NCBI GenBank assembly: GCA_026991215.1
Contig: JALXBY010000244.1
Span: 1 to 50,296 of the forward strand
Origin: Anaerolineales bacterium
GTDB lineage: Bacteria; Chloroflexota; Anaerolineae; Anaerolineales; DRMV01
Direction of reading: 5' to 3'
DNA length: 50,296 nucleotides
In this document: piece after piece, positions 7,751 through 15,588 of the stretch
Layout: each line of letters starts with the position of its first letter
Position numbering within the stretch: the stretch's first letter is position 1
Program-made: the position numbers and the translations under genes
The notes under the pieces: model-generated
Seen by the model: only the letters and a program-made list of their open reading frames with translations
What the model was told of the DNA's origin: nothing
Databases searched by the model: none

Positions 7751-8985
7751 AGCCGATATGGTTGAAAATTACCCCCGAGGAGCCCCTGGTGCTGGGTTCG
7801 GTGCGGCCCGATGCCCAATTTCTGACCACCCGCGCCTACATTCCCGGCCGCCTGTTGCGGGGTGCCTGGGCCGAGTGGCTCAAAACACAAGGCGAGGAAG
7901 ATGAGGGCATTCTCGCTCAAGTCAAAAAACTGCGAATCTGGAATTTCTACCCCGCGGTGGATGATGGCCAGTTATTGTACACGTTACCCCTCCCCCTCAC
8001 GGCCATGACGTGCAAGCACGAATCGGGCTTCCAGACCGCCTTCCTGTCTAAGAACAAAGGGCACGGGGTGGTAGATACCTTGCTCCCCCAACTGGCCTAT
8101 CACTTGTTGCGCGAAGCCGGAGCCCAAATGACCGCCCCCTTCGCCCTTACATGTGCCCAATGTGATGGCCGGATGGAACCGGCAGAAGGCTTCTACGGCG
8201 TATATGAAGCCCATGGCAGGGTGGGTTACGAGCAATTTCGTCCTCGGTACCATGCCCAAACCAAAGTGGCCTTAAGCCGCTTCCGTCGGGCTTCCCAGTT
8301 TCAGATGCTTTACACCGTGAACGCACTCGCGCCCCAAGCCCCGGCGGTGATAACAAGCAACAAAAAGGATGAGCCCAAAAACAAGTCTGTGGTGTTCCTG
8401 GGGCGAGTGTACGGGGACCCACAAGCCGTACAAGAACTGCGGCAGGCCCTGGACCATGTAGCCATCGGCGCACTGCACACCCGAGGGTATGGGCGGGTGC
8501 ACGTTGAGGAGAGCGACCCCCCTCAATGGCCTGGCCTCAAGGAGCGGGTCGAAACCTTCAACCGCATTTTGACCGATCTCTGGCAGGACCTTAAACGCCT
8601 CGCGGCCAACCCGGACGGACTTCCGGAGAAGCCCGACGGCCTGTACTTCTCGGTGGACTTGCTTTCGCCCGGTGTGTTCGTCAACCACGGCCTGCCCGAA
8701 CTGGTTCCGGAGTTGTACATCAACGGTCGCGTCCTCCGGCCCATCTGGTGGGCGACTCGACCGGATATGGCCAGCGGCTGGTCCACCGCGTGGGGCCTGC
8801 CCAAGCCCACCAACCTGGCCGCACGCATGGGGAGCGTCTACGTCTACCGCTGGGACGGTAGCATGGACGACCTGCTTCCCGCACTGCAAGCCCTGGAAGC
8901 CGAAGGCCTGGGCCTGCGCCGAGACGAGGGCTTCGGCGAAATCTTGGTGTGTCATCCCTTTCATCAGGAGGTAGAAGAGCGATGA
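7747..8985 (+). CDS. csx10: Type III-D CRISPR RAMP protein Csx10
   Basis: A 412-residue protein of the Csx10 type, the Cas5/Csm4-like subunit diagnostic of subtype III-D, expected to cap the crRNA 5' handle next to Cas10. Evidence is the RAMP loop YIPGRLLRGA (31-40), a likely zinc site (TCKH near 88-91 and CAQC at 136-139), HTRGYGRV in the middle, and the C-terminal AWGLPKPTNLAARMGSVYVY segment. The ATG overlapping the previous stop is chosen; the longer in-frame extension lies inside the upstream gene. Its own stop overlaps the next start by 4 bases. Confidence 0.85.
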   Translation: MKPIWLKITPEEPLVLGSVRPDAQFLTTRAYIPGRLLRGAWAEWLKTQGEEDEGILAQVKKLRIWNFYPAVDDGQLLYTLPLPLTAMTCKHESGFQTAFLSKNKGHGVVDTLLPQLAYHLLREAGAQMTAPFALTCAQCDGRMEPAEGFYGVYEAHGRVGYEQFRPRYHAQTKVALSRFRRASQFQMLYTVNALAPQAPAVITSNKKDEPKNKSVVFLGRVYGDPQAVQELRQALDHVAIGALHTRGYGRVHVEESDPPQWPGLKERVETFNRILTDLWQDLKRLAANPDGLPEKPDGLYFSVDLLSPGVFVNHGLPELVPELYINGRVLRPIWWATRPDMASGWSTAWGLPKPTNLAARMGSVYVYRWDGSMDDLLPALQALEAEGLGLRRDEGFGEILVCHPFHQEVEER

Positions 8986-9392
8986 AGAAGTTAAATTCGA
9001 GAACCCGTCAGGCACTCGCGACGAAAGAGGACGAGTTGGTGCAACAGGCCCGCGAAGTGGCGAAGGCATTATGGGAGTCCTTAAACGAAAAACAGCGGAA
9101 AGACGGTAAGGTGCGCCAACTGCGCAACATCCTGGAAGTCGCCAAGAGCACCGACTCATGGAAGGCTTTGGCCTTGTTTGTCCGATACCAGGCTGCACGC
9201 ACTACAGATAACATTCCCCGAGATTGGGCAGAGTATCTGATTGATGAGATGGAGAACTTAACGGACACTGCCAATGAGATTGCAAAACAAACCCATGATG
9301 ACCCTAAGACAATTCACCTGGAAATGGTCACCCGCGTTTTGGGCCACGCGGTGCGCTGGCATCTCTGGGATGTGAAAAGCCAGGAGGGATAA
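8982..9392 (+). CDS. Small helical subunit, Csm2/Cas11-like
   Basis: A 136-residue, highly charged, all-helical protein with no RAMP loop. Its position inside the RAMP cluster, its size, and a GKVRQLRNILEVAK segment followed by a LFVRYQAART helix resemble Csm2-type small subunits. These pack along the target RNA inside type III complexes. Similarity at this level is weak, so Cas11 is an inference from context. The ATG overlapping the csx10 stop is preferred, with AGGAGG at 8967-8972, 9 bases upstream. Three bases separate its stop from the next gene. Confidence 0.65.
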   Translation: MKKLNSRTRQALATKEDELVQQAREVAKALWESLNEKQRKDGKVRQLRNILEVAKSTDSWKALALFVRYQAARTTDNIPRDWAEYLIDEMENLTDTANEIAKQTHDDPKTIHLEMVTRVLGHAVRWHLWDVKSQEG

Positions 9393-9395
9393 GCC

Positions 9396-10193
9396 ATGTT
9401 TGACACCTTTAACAACCGTGTGGTGCTGCGGGCCACTTTGGAAATGCAAACTGCCCTTTCCGTGGGTAGCCGCATTTCGCTGGAGCCCGTGGGCACGGAC
9501 CTACCCGTTATGAAAGGGCCGGATGGTCTTCCGTTCATCCCCGGCTCGTCCATCAAGGGCACGGTACGGGCGCTGACCGAGCGCATTTTGCGCAGCCTTC
9601 CCAACGGGGAGGAAATTGGTCTATGGGCCTGTGACCCCTTCGCAGACCCGTGTGTGGATCGGAACCAGGCCCGCATCTGGCTGCAGGATGAAGCAACTGA
9701 GCATCTGGTTTGGGATGAAGCCTGCACCGCGTGCCGCATCTTTGGTTCCCCCTGGCTGGCCAGCCGGGTGTCCTTTAAGGATGCCTACCTGGAGAACTCC
9801 GAAGACCTGCCTGTGGTCACCCAGATACGCGATGGCGTGGGCATTGACCGGGACCTGGGCGCGGCCCGCCAGGGCATCAAGTACGACTTTGAGGTGGTTG
9901 TGCCAGGGGCCAGGTTCGGCATTGAGATTCTGACCGAAAACCTGGACGATTGGGAGTTGGGCCTTCTCCTTTCGGTTTTGCGGTTCTGGCAAGAAGGCCA
10001 GTTGCCCTTGGGCGGCAAAGTGACTCGCGGCCCCGGCTGGGGAAAACTGAAGGACCTGCGCCTGGAGCGAATTGACCAAACCAATTTGGTGAACTACCTG
10101 ACAGGCGGCCAACCGGCCCAGGACAGCCCGGAGAAATACCTTCAGGCCTTCCGCGACTACCTGAGCCAGCAACTGAACCAAGGGGAGGGATGA
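9396..10193 (+). CDS. RAMP superfamily Cas7/Csm3-like backbone protein (265 aa)
   Basis: A second Csm3-like RAMP. LSVGSRISLEPVGTDLPVMK carries D35 in the loop where Csm3 has its target-cleaving aspartate. FIPGSSIKGTVRAL follows (47-60), and the CTACRIFGSP motif (110-119) comes after a Cys-containing insert (CDPFADPC). The C-terminal GGKVTRGPGWGKL is the glycine-rich RAMP loop. It should form part of the crRNA-bound backbone and cut target RNA if D35 is catalytic. A CAGGAGGG ribosome site precedes the ATG, and the next RAMP gene starts 3 bases after its stop. Confidence 0.87.
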   Translation: MFDTFNNRVVLRATLEMQTALSVGSRISLEPVGTDLPVMKGPDGLPFIPGSSIKGTVRALTERILRSLPNGEEIGLWACDPFADPCVDRNQARIWLQDEATEHLVWDEACTACRIFGSPWLASRVSFKDAYLENSEDLPVVTQIRDGVGIDRDLGAARQGIKYDFEVVVPGARFGIEILTENLDDWELGLLLSVLRFWQEGQLPLGGKVTRGPGWGKLKDLRLERIDQTNLVNYLTGGQPAQDSPEKYLQAFRDYLSQQLNQGEG

Positions 10194-10196
10194 CCC

Positions 10197-11078
10197 ATGC
10201 ATAAGACCCGATACAACGCCCTGCACTTGACCGTGCGCATTCGTCCTAAAGGCCCCTTGCTGATTAAGGCCGGCGGTATCTCCGCCAACCCCGCATTGCC
10301 GGATATGCAATTCGTGCGCACGTTTCACCCTGACCGAGGCGAAACAGTCTACATTCCCGGTTCATCCCTCAAAGGGGTTGTGCGGGGATTTGTGGAGAAG
10401 GCCCTGCGCACCTTTGATGCCCGAGACAGTTGGCGTTGGGCCTGTCCAACATTCCCCGATGAAGCGGAGAGTTGTGCCCGACGCTTGCAGAATGAGACGG
10501 ATACAGCATCGGTGTACCGCCAATCCTGCGGTGCCTGCCGCATCTTCGGCCATACCCGGCTGCGGGGCCGGCTTTCCTTCACCGATTTCTTCCCCGTGGA
10601 AGAAGTGCGCACCGAAATCCGCTACGGTGTGGCCATCTCGCGGCTGACCCACGCGGTGGCCCATGGGCCTTTTGAAATGGAAGTAGCCGTCTCGGGGACG
10701 TTTGAAGGGCACCTGGTGCTGGAGAACTTTGAAATCTGGCAGTTGGGACTGGTGGCTACGGCCCTGGCCGCTATGAATCAAGGCCTGGTGAAAGTGGGCT
10801 TTGGCAAAAACCGGGGATTCGGTGAGGTAGAAGTGGAGGTGCGCGAGGCCTGGGTGGACGAAGTTGTTGTGAACTATCACCCCGAGCGCCTCCGGGGCCT
10901 GAGGGCTTTTGTGGACAACGCAACGGCGCAGGCCTATGGTTTGTTCCCACCGGCCGATTTGGACCTGCAAAACGGCCCTGAATTCACCCGTGAAGAACCG
11001 TTGGGCGTGTACACGCGGCGGGTATACGGCACGCAGGGCTGGAATGAATTAGCCCGGCTTGCCATCCAGGCACTGTGA
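10197..11078 (+). CDS. RAMP superfamily Cas7/Csm3-like backbone protein (293 aa)
   Basis: A third Csm3-like RAMP, with the motif order of the preceding gene: D36 in ISANPALPDMQF, then VYIPGSSLKGVVRG (51-64), CGACRIFGHTRLRGRLSF, and a glycine-rich GFGKNRGFGEV loop. The similarity in layout to the 265-aa gene suggests they arose by duplication within the operon. The likely role is another backbone subunit of the III-D complex, possibly RNA-cleaving. AGGGGAGGGATGACCC lies before the ATG, giving a strong ribosome site. The C-terminal 60 residues after the glycine loop are a longer tail than in the sister protein. Confidence 0.87.
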   Translation: MHKTRYNALHLTVRIRPKGPLLIKAGGISANPALPDMQFVRTFHPDRGETVYIPGSSLKGVVRGFVEKALRTFDARDSWRWACPTFPDEAESCARRLQNETDTASVYRQSCGACRIFGHTRLRGRLSFTDFFPVEEVRTEIRYGVAISRLTHAVAHGPFEMEVAVSGTFEGHLVLENFEIWQLGLVATALAAMNQGLVKVGFGKNRGFGEVEVEVREAWVDEVVVNYHPERLRGLRAFVDNATAQAYGLFPPADLDLQNGPEFTREEPLGVYTRRVYGTQGWNELARLAIQAL

Positions 11079-11089
11079 GGGTTGGAGCC

Positions 11090-11533
11090 ATGCAGGGATT
11101 CGTCTACTACCTGACAGGCACCAGCGAAGAGCTGCAACGCCTTGCCCAAACCCATCTGGGCGAGGCTGTCTGGCATTGGGTCGCCGACGCTGCCCGTCTC
11201 ACTGTGGGAGAAGGCTACCCTGCAGACTGGAAAGAGCAGGGGGCGGTTTTCAATACCCAAGGCGAATTGTGTTGGCGCGCGTTGGGTAATGAGCAGTACG
11301 AGGCCCTCTTGCTCACCACAAAGGCCTTGCCCAACCACAAAGTGCTGCCCGGCGAATGGACGGTAGAGGAACAGACGCTTTATCTGCAGGACTTGCGAGA
11401 AGCCCGGGTTTTGCCTCAATTCGCCCAGTATCCCACAGGAAAGTCAACAGGCAAGATTCGGATCCGGCTCTACCGTCGCAATGGTGTGCCCACCTTTGTG
11501 AGTTTGTGTGAATTCCTTGAGGAGGAAGCATGA
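11090..11533 (+). CDS. csx19: Csx19-like type III-D accessory protein
   Basis: A 147-residue protein with an N-terminal MQGFVYYLTG strand, a central GAVFNTQGELCWRAL segment in which a readout strand crosses into an acidic region, and a C-terminal IRIRLYRRNG strand. This arrangement, and the position between RAMP genes in a csx10 operon, fit Csx19 (all1473/TIGR03984 family), a III-D marker subunit. The family match is from recalled features, not an alignment. A GTG at 11075 overlapping the previous stop is an alternative start; the ATG with GGAG 5 bases upstream is preferred. The stop overlaps the next ATG by 4 bases. Confidence 0.65.
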   Translation: MQGFVYYLTGTSEELQRLAQTHLGEAVWHWVADAARLTVGEGYPADWKEQGAVFNTQGELCWRALGNEQYEALLLTTKALPNHKVLPGEWTVEEQTLYLQDLREARVLPQFAQYPTGKSTGKIRIRLYRRNGVPTFVSLCEFLEEEA

Positions 11534-12537
11534 TGGCACGGCGTTCTGAACCTGAACCCAAGCCCTTCTTCTGGGTCTTGCTGGACGAGTCTCCGCAGAA
11601 AACCCGGCCGGTGTTCCACGAAAAATTTGAGGGCTGGACAGGCCGTTTGGTTTGGGAGATTGAGGTGCTCTCGGACTACCTTTATGTGGGAAGCGGGAAC
11701 CTGGACTTGGTGCGGTTGCCCGATGGCCGCGAACAGGCCCGCTATGCCTTTGCCCGCCGGGATGGGCAGTTGGTGATACCCGCGACCAGTATCAAGGGCG
11801 CGGTGCGGGCAGTGTTTGAGGCCATCACAAACTCGTGCGTTTCTCAACGAAACCGTCGGGAGCGGCCCCTTTCTACTGCTCATATGGCATGCGGTCTGGT
11901 TCGCAAAGGGAAAGAGGAGAAGGCCCGACTCTGCCCGGCCTGCCGCGTTTTTGGCACAACGGGCTACCGCGGCCGGGTGCATTTCTCCGACGCGGTCCCG
12001 GTAGGCGAGGTGCGCACCGAGACCATCAAAATCGCTGACCTGTGGCCCCCGCGCCAAGTCCGTAAGGCGCGTAAGTTTTATCAAACCAAGGCTTTCCAGA
12101 AGCAAGACCTGCACCCTCGCAAGAACACCCGTTTTCTGGAAGTTGTCCCCAAAGGAAGCCGTTTCCGTACCACCCTGTACTTTGAAAACCTGAGTGGTGC
12201 AGAAATGGGCGCACTGATGAGGGCGCTGGGCTTGGGCCTCCATTCCAGCAAGCCCAACACGATTGTTTACGCCTTCCCCCTCAAATTGGGCGGGGCCAAG
12301 CCGCGGTGTTTAGGAAGCGTCCGCTTTCATCCCCGTGGTGTATTCATTCAAACATCCCCGTCTACGGACGCAGATGATCTTTGGCAGCGGTTCCTTCAAT
12401 CTGCTCCAGGGGGGGTGAAAAACTTGCTCCTCCAGTGGCTCCAATCCGAGGCATTGTTGGACGAAGAGGCCTGGCACCAATTCCGTGCCGAAGCCCAACC
12501 CCAGACGGATGAAGCCTGCCCGCGGGAGGTGTACTGA
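11530..12537 (+). CDS. RAMP superfamily Cas7/Csm3-like protein with extensions (335 aa)
   Basis: The fourth and largest Csm3-like RAMP. A proline-rich N-terminal extension of about 35 residues precedes YLYVGSGNLDLVRLPDGREQ, where D59 or D65 could be the active-site aspartate. Next are LVIPATSIKGAVRAV (81-95), LCPACRVFG (134-142) and GYRGRVHFSDAV. A basic insert at 195-215 (KARKFYQTKAFQKQD) and an acidic C-terminal helical tail are not seen in the shorter RAMPs. It is probably a backbone subunit at the far end of the complex (Csm5-like position), but that is inferred only from size and order. GAGGAGGAAGC precedes the ATG. Confidence 0.83.
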   Translation: MMARRSEPEPKPFFWVLLDESPQKTRPVFHEKFEGWTGRLVWEIEVLSDYLYVGSGNLDLVRLPDGREQARYAFARRDGQLVIPATSIKGAVRAVFEAITNSCVSQRNRRERPLSTAHMACGLVRKGKEEKARLCPACRVFGTTGYRGRVHFSDAVPVGEVRTETIKIADLWPPRQVRKARKFYQTKAFQKQDLHPRKNTRFLEVVPKGSRFRTTLYFENLSGAEMGALMRALGLGLHSSKPNTIVYAFPLKLGGAKPRCLGSVRFHPRGVFIQTSPSTDADDLWQRFLQSAPGGVKNLLLQWLQSEALLDEEAWHQFRAEAQPQTDEACPREVY

Positions 12538-12872
12538 TGAGCCGCGAGGATGAACTGGTGACCCTGGCGGAACAAATCGCCGATGGCCTGCCGGGGGTCA
12601 CGCGCAACGAGTGGATGAAGTGGGTGCAGATTCTTCAGGCCTATCAAGCCCAATATCGCGATGCGCTTCAACGAGCCATCCATTACGCACAACGTTTATC
12701 CAAAGACCCCACAATGCGGCCGGCCATACAGCGGGCCCACCGCTTGATTGCGCAAACCATGCAGCGCTATGCCCGGCGCGTTGCCTCTTTGCCTCGTACC
12801 GAACAACAGCGCCTGTTCGGTTATGTGGCCTGGAGCCTGGTTGTTCAGGGTAAACAGGGGCGGAGGCGATGA
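12537..12872 (+). CDS. Small helical protein at the end of the III-D effector genes
   Basis: A 111-residue basic protein predicted to be all helical (WMKWVQILQAYQAQYRDAL; IQRAHRLIAQTMQRYARRV). It starts one base inside the stop of the preceding RAMP gene. A GVTRNEWMKWVQI stretch recalls the TRxQ start of Csm2-like helices, so this could be a second small subunit beside the 136-aa protein, or a helper of the RAMP complex. No catalytic motif is visible. It is the last gene before the low-GC PIN gene, 3 bases away. Confidence 0.6.
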   Translation: MSREDELVTLAEQIADGLPGVTRNEWMKWVQILQAYQAQYRDALQRAIHYAQRLSKDPTMRPAIQRAHRLIAQTMQRYARRVASLPRTEQQRLFGYVAWSLVVQGKQGRRR

Positions 12873-12875
12873 GGA

Positions 12876-13595
12876 ATGCCACGATTTGTTTTCGATACAA
12901 ACGTACTCATCAATTATATTCGCTATGATGATCAAGAGGTGCATGATGCTTTAACAGTAGCCGCGGATTTGGGGGAAATTCTTATCTCACAGATATCTGT
13001 TTTAGAAATGTGGGCACCAGTGAAATGGAAGATCAAGGAAGAATCTCCTAACTTGGTGCCTTTATGGATTCGGAAATTAGAGGAAGGTGAGGTTCCTGCA
13101 GGAATGCAGGAGGTGCTTTTGCATGAATTAAGCGAATATCAACAACCTCTTCCAAACCAGTTTTTTGTAGATACTCTTCGAAAAGGTCGAAGATGGTCTA
13201 TTTCGGACGAAAATAAACAGCTGATTTCAGTTGTTGAATACACAGGCAATTCTCTTATCCTAATGTCTCCGGATATACGCCGCAGTCAAGTGGAACAGGA
13301 AATATCTACGCTAAAACATATTTGTGAGACGTTCGACGCTCAAATTATCCCCGTCTCAGAACGCGCCCAATATTATGCAGAGCTTATAGTTCAGCACTAT
13401 AGGGATACCCTGGGCAGAAACACCATTACGGATAGCCTCATTATAGCAACAGGACTCGAACATGACGCATGGTTGGTGACTTATGATAATAATTGGGAAA
13501 AAGTTAAGAAAGATATGAAAAACAGATCTTTGCCTTTACCTGAAATGAAAGTAATTGATCCTGCACGCGTGGCTCACGGGGAGGTGCATTCATGA
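12876..13595 (+). CDS. PIN domain ribonuclease-like protein, AT-rich, inside the CRISPR operon
   Basis: A 239-residue PIN-domain protein. PIN nucleases are metal-dependent RNases, best known as VapC toxins. The acidic quartet is present: D7 (FVFDTNVLINY), E44 (ISVLEMW), D186 (NTITDSLIIATG) and D204 (WLVTYDNNW). At 239 aa it is much longer than VapC (about 130), because a 100-residue helical region is inserted between the second and third motifs. The gene is clearly AT-richer than both neighbours and uses different codons, which points to recent acquisition. No antitoxin gene is adjacent. It is co-directional, starts 3 bases after the previous stop and overlaps the next CARF gene by 4 bases, so it is likely co-expressed with the effector. 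Confidence 0.8.
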   Translation: MPRFVFDTNVLINYIRYDDQEVHDALTVAADLGEILISQISVLEMWAPVKWKIKEESPNLVPLWIRKLEEGEVPAGMQEVLLHELSEYQQPLPNQFFVDTLRKGRRWSISDENKQLISVVEYTGNSLILMSPDIRRSQVEQEISTLKHICETFDAQIIPVSERAQYYAELIVQHYRDTLGRNTITDSLIIATGLEHDAWLVTYDNNWEKVKKDMKNRSLPLPEMKVIDPARVAHGEVHS

Positions 13596-14608
13596 CCAAA
13601 GTCAAAAACATCCTTCTGGCCACCCTGGGTACCGCACCTGCCGTAATTACAGAAGCCGTAGATTTGTTGCGGGAAGAAGGCGTTCACATTGATGGCATCT
13701 CGCTATTCTTGACCGAAGATTCCGATGTGCGGGATAGCTTTTCTTTGCTCGCCCAACACCTTCCTGCCCACGATGGAATTGTGTGGATTTCACCTATTCA
13801 GATCGGCGTGTACACCGATATCGACAGCACACAGGCTGCGGCCGAATTTCTCCAACTGGCCAGCCAATACCTCAAGACCCTACGAGATGCAGGCCATCGT
13901 GTGTATGTATCCATTGCAGGCGGGCGTAAAGCGATGTCTGCGCTTCTCGCGCTGGCCGTGCAATTTTTCGGCGCCGAGCGACTTTTCCATATTTGGGTTC
14001 CACCCTGGTTGGAAGAAGAAGGTGAAATCCATGAACTGCGCAAGTGGAAGCATTTACCTGAGGAATTGACCCGAAAACTGCATCCTACCTTGAACGCCGA
14101 GCCAACTGACCGCCCGCGTTTGGTTACTCTTCCTGTTATCGGACTCTTTCCTTTTCTTGAAGATATCCGCCTTGCCTTAACGGAGCAGGGCGAAGTGCCA
14201 CGCGACATTCGTCGCTTGCTCCGTGAAAACGGCCTACTTACTTCCCAGGGCGAGGTCACCGAACTGGGGCGGCTCATTAGCCAGATTCTTGAAAGCGTTG
14301 AGGGGTTGCCACCGGCCCGCCAGGAGGAATGCAAAGTCCATATTGCTCCGCATCATTACAAGGACCGACTGGAGAAATTTGCCTGGCAACTGTGTGGGCG
14401 TTTTCCCTTTATCACGGAAATTCAAAGCGGAGAGTGGCGAAGCGGTGAAGGCAAGATCAAAACCGAGCCTCCAAATCGTATCCGAATCTTTGAGCCCTTA
14501 GGCACCGACTTCCCCTTGCAATTGATTCTGACCACGACTGCCAAAACGTCGGGCCAATTGGAAGCTGCCCGGCGAGCGATTGAGCGATTCTTAAAAGCAC
14601 GGAGGTAA
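13592..14608 (+). CDS. CARF domain protein with winged-helix-like middle and uncharacterised C-terminal domain
   Basis: A 338-residue protein. Residues 1-170 match an NE0113-type CARF domain: ILLATLGTAPAVITEAVDLL at the start and the ligand-loop motif VSIAGGRKAMSALLALAVQ (106-124). Residues 200-240 look like a winged helix (IRRLLRENGLLTSQGEVTEL). The last 95 residues (from HIAPHHYKDRL to the end) form a separate compact alpha/beta domain that I do not recognise. The only R-X4-H occurs inside the CARF part, so it is not a HEPN motif. CARF fusions to RelE-type or other toxins are known; this tail may be a divergent effector. It follows the PIN gene with a 4-base overlap. Confidence 0.75.
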   Translation: MTKVKNILLATLGTAPAVITEAVDLLREEGVHIDGISLFLTEDSDVRDSFSLLAQHLPAHDGIVWISPIQIGVYTDIDSTQAAAEFLQLASQYLKTLRDAGHRVYVSIAGGRKAMSALLALAVQFFGAERLFHIWVPPWLEEEGEIHELRKWKHLPEELTRKLHPTLNAEPTDRPRLVTLPVIGLFPFLEDIRLALTEQGEVPRDIRRLLRENGLLTSQGEVTELGRLISQILESVEGLPPARQEECKVHIAPHHYKDRLEKFAWQLCGRFPFITEIQSGEWRSGEGKIKTEPPNRIRIFEPLGTDFPLQLILTTTAKTSGQLEAARRAIERFLKARR

Positions 14609-14610
14609 CT

Positions 14611-15585
14611 ATGGGTGTCTATCACCTGATGGGTCTGGGGCGCTCACCAGGTGCCATTACTGGCCCTATCTCTTATCTGGCCTCCCGCTATCAGCGGTGG
14701 AACGAGGAGGACCGGGCCTTTTTCGCCCGCTCAGGGGAGGTTCGTCAACGGGAAGCAGGCGAGAAGGTGGGCGATATACAGGCCGTTGTGTTGTTTACGA
14801 CTCGGGAGATTCTCAGCGGAACCGTTCCAGCGTTTGACTATGTGGACAATCCACTTGGACGGATCGCAAAGGACCCGCGGGTGTCTGGCGGGCCGATGAA
14901 GGAGGTGCTTCGTCGGTTATTGCGCCGTGAATGGCCTGCCATCAGCGGCGGTCGTCCCGAAGGCACCGTCTTCTGGTGCGAAGTCGATCGCCGGGATATC
15001 CGCACCACCTATGAGCGAGTGATCTGGGTCGTGGCCGCGCTGGCCGGCGTCGGCGGGCAAGGAAAAGAGATGTGGGTCAACTTGACGGGAGGTAACAACG
15101 TGATCAACTTCGCCCTGGAACTGGCTGCTACCCTCTCCGGTGCTGTGGCGCGGCTTTATTACGTGCAGGCGGAAAACCCGGACGCTGAGAAATGTGTGCG
15201 CTTTACAGCGGAGGACGGATACTGGGTGGAATTACCGGTTATGCCCTTGGCATTGAGCCCTTTGACACGCGCTATCATTGATTTGCTTGCGCAAAAAGGC
15301 CCTATATCTTTGGGCGATCTGTACAGCATCTTGAGGAACAAGTACTGGAACTTAAGCTATGGACTCACATCGGAGGAAGTTCTGCGGGAGGCCTATCTGG
15401 CTCCAATGTGGAAACAAGGCCTTATCGTTGAGACACTTGAAGGCTATAAAATTGGCCCACAATGGGAATTGGTGCAACCTTACCAAGAATTATGGGAAGA
15501 AGCCCTCAGATGCAATGAGACCATCGAACAACTGGCCCAAACAGAGCTTTGGCTCGAACGCGAAATCATTACATGGGAGCGCTAA
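14611..15585 (+). CDS. CARF-like protein with C-terminal winged helix
   Basis: A 324-residue protein. It opens with a nucleotide-fold strand-loop-helix (YHLMGLGRSPGAITGPISYL). A glycine motif VNLTGGNNVINFALELAAT (156-174) is the counterpart of the TGG ligand loop in CARF domains. Residues 50-130, between them, contain a FTTREI strand and a charged insert. Residues 215-290 look like a winged helix-turn-helix. No HEPN, PD-(D/E)xK or PIN motif is present. This suggests a cyclic-oligoadenylate sensor acting on DNA or on partner proteins. It begins 2 bases after the previous stop and ends 3 bases before csx15, so all are probably one transcript. Its family is less clear than for the other two CARF proteins. 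Confidence 0.65.
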   Translation: MGVYHLMGLGRSPGAITGPISYLASRYQRWNEEDRAFFARSGEVRQREAGEKVGDIQAVVLFTTREILSGTVPAFDYVDNPLGRIAKDPRVSGGPMKEVLRRLLRREWPAISGGRPEGTVFWCEVDRRDIRTTYERVIWVVAALAGVGGQGKEMWVNLTGGNNVINFALELAATLSGAVARLYYVQAENPDAEKCVRFTAEDGYWVELPVMPLALSPLTRAIIDLLAQKGPISLGDLYSILRNKYWNLSYGLTSEEVLREAYLAPMWKQGLIVETLEGYKIGPQWELVQPYQELWEEALRCNETIEQLAQTELWLEREIITWER

Positions 15586-15588
15586 CCC

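Noticed and set aside
13673..13690. R-X4-H (REEGVH) in the CARF protein as a HEPN motif
   Set aside because: It lies at residues 27-32 in the CARF fold rather than in a C-terminal helical domain.
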